Source: JBECKQ01 sp040235375 | GTDB lineage: Bacteria > Planctomycetota > Phycisphaerae > UBA1845 | Length of the DNA: 9,318 nucleotides | Assembly: GCA_040235375.1 (NCBI GenBank) | Contig: JBECKQ010000478.1 | Coordinates: 1-9,318, forward strand | Direction: 5' to 3' | Shown here: piece by piece, positions 6,556-9,318 of the stretch | How the letters are laid out: each line of letters begins with the position of its first letter | Position numbering within the stretch: position 1 is the stretch's first letter | Notes under the pieces: generated by a model | Told to the model about the DNA's origin: nothing | Databases searched by the model: none | What the model saw: only the letters and a program-made list of their open reading frames with translations | Position numbers and translations under genes: made by a program

Positions 6556-6572
6556 CACACGAACGGAAACAG

Positions 6573-7955
6573 ATGACTCCCCGTGTCAGCATAGGCATGC
6601 CTGTTCGAAACGGCGAGCCGTACCTTTCGGCGGCGATCGAATCCGTTCTTGCGCAGACCTATCCCGACTTCGAGCTGGTCATCTCCGACAACGCTTCCGA
6701 CGACGACACGGAGCGCATCTGCCGCTGCTACGCGGACAGGGAGTCGCGAATCCGGTATTATCGCAACGTCGATAACATCGGGGCGGCGCGCAATTTCAAT
6801 CGCGTCTTCGAGCTGTCGCGCGGCGAGTACTTCAAGTGGTTCGCCCACGATGACCTTCTCGCGCCGACCTACTTGCAGCGCTGTGTCGAGACGCTGGACA
6901 AGGCGCCGAAAAGCGTCGTGCTCTGCTTCCCGCGGCGCCGCATCATGGCGCCCGACGGCCGTCCGCTTGACTGCGACCCGTTCCTTCTCTCGCAACGCGA
7001 CGCCCGGGAGGATTTTCATAATGCCAGCTTCGCGCGGCTGGTCCGCATATCGGCGTCGTGCTTCCCGATCTTCGCGTTCGGGCTGATGCGGCGCGAAGCC
7101 GCGAAGAAGACGCGACTCATCGGCGGCTACGTCGCCGCCGACCTCGTTTTCGTGGCGGAGATGCGGCTGGCCGGCGAGCTTTGGGAAGTGCCCGAAGAGC
7201 TCTACTTCCAGAGGCTGCATGCCGCAACCCCGGACGTTCTCGCCCGGACCACTCGATCGGGCGAAGCTGCCTGGTTCGATCCGGAGAATGCCGAACGGTG
7301 GCTGCGCCCGGAAGGCGAGTTGTTATTCCAGTACATCGGCGCCATTCACCGGTCCGACGTATCCGCGCTTCAGAAGGCGAAGTGCTATCTGTCCCTTGGC
7401 GGTCACGTGGCCAGCCGGATCGAGCGCTCCCTGCGCCGGATGCCGAAGCGGGCTCGTCTGGCGGCCTGGCGGCACTGGTCGGCGGTGTCGCGCCTGTTCA
7501 TACGCACGACCCCCCTGACAGCGTTGCCGCTCCGCGCATGGGTGCTGAGTGCGGCTGTGCGACGCCGGCAACGGGACAAATTCTCCCTGGCGTTCGCGGC
7601 GCCGGGAAAGGAAACCAAAGCTCGTCTGGTCAGCTTCGCTGCGGAGCGCCTGGCCACACGCACGGACGTTGCCAGTCATCGACTTTTGGCGCAGATGGTC
7701 CTGTCTGGCGACGAGCGGCAGTGCGTTGCCGCCGCCAGGGCGCTTGGCCCGCATCCGCAGCGCTACTCGCGGGCCCTGGCCTGTGTGCTCGAGTCCGCGT
7801 CCGCCGACAATCGTGAGCGCGCGCTTCGCATGTTGTGCGAGCAGGGGGGCGCTGACAGCGCCGACGCTTGGCGGTCCGTGTTCGCCAAGGCTCCCCTCAG
7901 CGAGCCCGCTGCCCTTCCCGACCAACACGAACCGCGGACGGCGGCCCTGCGATGA
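6573..7955 (+). CDS. Family 2 glycosyltransferase with long helical, HEAT-like C-terminal extension
   Basis: 460 residues from ATG 6573, with GGA five bases upstream (6565-6567). The N-terminal GT-A domain begins VSIGMPVRNGEPYL, typical of GT2, followed by VISDNASDDDT (36-46) for nucleotide binding and FAHDDLLAP (90-98), whose His-Asp-Asp fills the metal-binding DxD position. GGYVAADLVF (184-193) is the acceptor-side segment. GT2 enzymes of this type transfer one sugar from a nucleotide donor to a growing lipid-linked glycan at the cytosolic face of the membrane; donor and acceptor cannot be read from sequence. Residues about 260-335 are basic and helical. Residues about 345-440 look like helical repeats: GDERQCVAAARALG (379-392) and DNRERALRMLCEQG (412-425) recur about 32 residues apart, the HEAT/PBS-lyase spacing. 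Most relatives end near 330-350, so this is an apparent fusion. No transmembrane segment is obvious. The stop overlaps the next start (ATGA). Confidence 0.85.
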   Translation: MTPRVSIGMPVRNGEPYLSAAIESVLAQTYPDFELVISDNASDDDTERICRCYADRESRIRYYRNVDNIGAARNFNRVFELSRGEYFKWFAHDDLLAPTYLQRCVETLDKAPKSVVLCFPRRRIMAPDGRPLDCDPFLLSQRDAREDFHNASFARLVRISASCFPIFAFGLMRREAAKKTRLIGGYVAADLVFVAEMRLAGELWEVPEELYFQRLHAATPDVLARTTRSGEAAWFDPENAERWLRPEGELLFQYIGAIHRSDVSALQKAKCYLSLGGHVASRIERSLRRMPKRARLAAWRHWSAVSRLFIRTTPLTALPLRAWVLSAAVRRRQRDKFSLAFAAPGKETKARLVSFAAERLATRTDVASHRLLAQMVLSGDERQCVAAARALGPHPQRYSRALACVLESASADNRERALRMLCEQGGADSADAWRSVFAKAPLSEPAALPDQHEPRTAALR

Positions 7956-8857
7956 GCCTTCCGCTGATATCCGTCCACATGCCGGTCTACAACGCCGAGC
8001 CGTATGTCGGCGAAGCTGTCGAAAGCATCCTTGCCCAGACGTGCCCCGATTTCGAGTTCATCATCATCAACGACGGCTCAACCGATCGGTCGCTCGATAT
8101 TCTTCGCCGCCATGCGGACGAAGACGATCGCATCCGGCTGGTGAGCCGGCCGAACGCCGGCATCGGGCGCACGCGGAACGAGGCCTTGAACCTGGCTCGC
8201 GGCGAGTTCTTCGCTGTCATGGATGCGGATGATGTCTCTCTGCCGCAGCGCTTCGCCCGGCAAGTGGAATTCCTGCGCAGCCATCCCGACCACGTGGCCG
8301 TGGGGACTGCGGTCCTGATGGTCGACCCCGACGGCGACCCGATCCGCGAATGGATCTTTCACGCCGATCACGACGAGATCGACCGAGCGCACATGGAAGG
8401 CCACGGCGGTGCCTTGACCCATCCGTCATCGATGATGCGCCGGGAGGCGGTCGTGGCCCTGGGGGGCTATCGCGAGGAACTCGCTCCGGCGGAGGACTAT
8501 GACCTGTTTCTCCGGCTGGCGGAACGCGGGCGGATCGCCAACCTGCCCGAGGTGCTCTTCAAGTATCGACAGCATTCGAACAGCGCCGGGCACAAGCAGT
8601 TCGAGCGCCAGAAGCGCGGCGGCGAGACGGCGCTTCGTGACGCCTACCAGCGCCGTGGCCTGCCGCCGCCGAAAGACCTGCAAGTACGTAGAGGCGGGAG
8701 AATCAGCCCCGTCGAGCATCATCGCAAGTGGGCCTGGTGGGCCCTCGACGCCGGGTACGTGGCCACGGCCCGCAAGCACGCCCTGAGCGCGTTGCGCCAG
8801 GCGCCGTTTTCCACAGAATCCTGGAGGGCTATGCTCTTCGCGATGCGCGGGCATTGA
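7952..8857 (+). CDS. Family 2 glycosyltransferase
   Basis: 301 residues from ATG 7952, overlapping the preceding stop by 4 nt (ATGA), so the two glycosyltransferases are translationally coupled. The GT-A fold opens with LISVHMPVYNAEPYV, then INDGSTDRSLDI (39-50), NAGIGRTRNEAL (68-79) and the metal-binding MDADDVS (90-96). THPSSMMRR (156-164) and APAEDYDLFLRL (178-189), containing the likely catalytic Asp/Glu region, complete a canonical GT2. The last 45 residues are a Trp-rich helical tail (KWAWWALDAGY), common in GT2 proteins of polysaccharide clusters. It is paralogous to the upstream glycosyltransferase, as the shared E-S-x-L-A-Q-T-x-P-D-F-E segment near residues 24-36 shows, but it lacks the long extension. 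It most likely adds one residue of the repeat unit. Donor and linkage are unknown; rhamnose or the modified CDP-sugar made nearby are candidates only by association. Confidence 0.9.
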   Translation: MSLPLISVHMPVYNAEPYVGEAVESILAQTCPDFEFIIINDGSTDRSLDILRRHADEDDRIRLVSRPNAGIGRTRNEALNLARGEFFAVMDADDVSLPQRFARQVEFLRSHPDHVAVGTAVLMVDPDGDPIREWIFHADHDEIDRAHMEGHGGALTHPSSMMRREAVVALGGYREELAPAEDYDLFLRLAERGRIANLPEVLFKYRQHSNSAGHKQFERQKRGGETALRDAYQRRGLPPPKDLQVRRGGRISPVEHHRKWAWWALDAGYVATARKHALSALRQAPFSTESWRAMLFAMRGH

Positions 8858-8876
8858 CCCTCGCCGGCGACGTCTT

Positions 8877-9318
8877 ATGGCTTCATCGCTTCGAATTACC
8901 TTTGTTCTCCCGTATGCCGGCCTGGTCGGCGGCGTTCGCGTCGTCGCGATTTATGCCGACCACTTGCAGCGGCTCGGCCATCACGTGACGGTCGTCTCCA
9001 CGCCGAGGCCGAAGCTGCCGCTCCGCAAGGCCGCCCGGTCGCTGCTGCGCGGCCGGAAGGTCCGTCATCCCCAGCCGGGTGACAAGTTCTTCGAGGGGGT
9101 CAACGTCGAGCATCGCGTGCTGCCGCGCTACCGGCCGGTGACCGATGCCGATGTCCCGGACGCGGATGTCGTGGTCGCTACGTGGTGGGAGACCGCGCCG
9201 TGGGTGGCGGATTTGTCCCCGCGCAAGGGGGCCAAGGCGTACTTCGTGCAGGACTACGGGGCGAACGAGGGGCAACCGTTGGACAAGGTCGTTCCCACGT
9301 GGGACCTTCCGCTGCACA
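8877..9318 (+). CDS. GT4-type glycosyltransferase, N-terminal part (partial, runs off window end)
   Basis: An open frame from ATG 8877 to the window end gives 147 residues with no stop. It begins MASSLRITFVLPYAGLVGGVRVV, where the G-G-x-R-V-V loop after the first strand is typical of the acceptor-binding N-terminal domain of GT-B glycosyltransferases. HLQRLGHHVTVVST (about 30-43), VVVATWWETAPWV (about 101-113) and the final PTWDLPLH match a set of GT4 proteins found in polysaccharide clusters. The nucleotide-binding domain with the E-x7-E motif would lie beyond the window, so donor specificity cannot be assessed. The gap to the previous stop is 19 nt, with only a weak purine run (GGCGA) before the start; no earlier in-frame start looks better. 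It probably belongs to the same operon and glycan assembly pathway. Confidence 0.78.
   Translation, partial: MASSLRITFVLPYAGLVGGVRVVAIYADHLQRLGHHVTVVSTPRPKLPLRKAARSLLRGRKVRHPQPGDKFFEGVNVEHRVLPRYRPVTDADVPDADVVVATWWETAPWVADLSPRKGAKAYFVQDYGANEGQPLDKVVPTWDLPLH

Noticed and set aside
6303..6572. Upstream in-frame extension of the first glycosyltransferase
   Set aside because: It is out-of-frame translation of the third methyltransferase. The GT2 fold begins at ATG 6573, which has a purine-rich site upstream.
8861..8870. 10-bp palindrome TCGCCGGCGA in the gap before the GT4 gene
   Set aside because: A loopless GC-rich palindrome of this length is common in such DNA. It lacks a T tract and sits 6 nt before a start codon, so I see no reason to call a terminator or operator.

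Overview
This is a dense, single-strand polysaccharide (O-antigen, exopolysaccharide or glycan) biosynthesis segment from a high-GC bacterium. All ten genes I can support, two of them cut by the window edges, lie on the + strand. They are separated by at most 19 nt or overlap by 1-4 nt, so they read as part of one operon. No stretch of 300 bases lacks a gene, and I see no tRNA, rRNA, mobile element, CRISPR array, clear promoter or clear terminator. GC-rich third positions, frequent GTG/TTG starts and an apparent HEAT-like fusion would suit an environmental group such as Planctomycetota, but this is a weak inference and the sequence does not fix the taxon.

Layout. (1) 3-1018: the 3' end of a dTDP-glucose 4,6-dehydratase gene (rmlB), translationally coupled to rmlD, i.e. 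the dTDP-L-rhamnose branch. (2) 1030-2887: glucose-1-phosphate cytidylyltransferase (rfbF), which makes CDP-glucose, then an epimerase-like extended SDR. (3) 2901-6555: three consecutive zinc-ribbon SAM methyltransferases of the sugar C-methyltransferase (TylC3/TcaB9) architecture. The first is close to the characterised type. The other two are tandem paralogues of a divergent subgroup. (4) 6573-9318: two overlapping family-2 glycosyltransferases, the first with an apparently HEAT-like C-terminal extension, then the N-terminal part of a GT4-type glycosyltransferase running off the window.

How they could work together. RmlB/RmlD supply dTDP-L-rhamnose. RfbF, the SDR and one or more C-methyltransferases probably supply a second, modified and possibly branched-chain sugar nucleotide. 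The glycosyltransferases assemble these onto a carrier. The 4-keto sugar that C-methylation normally needs has no obvious dedicated CDP-sugar dehydratase in the window. It may come from RmlB, from an rfbG outside the window, or from unassigned chemistry of the SDR.

The most interesting item is the RfbF-SDR-triple methyltransferase block with its diverging active-site motifs. It looks like an uncharacterised branched-sugar route rather than a wholly new class of system. Smaller items are the HEAT-like fusion, a perfect 11-bp hairpin just inside the SDR gene, and a Gly-to-Cys change in the second methyltransferase.
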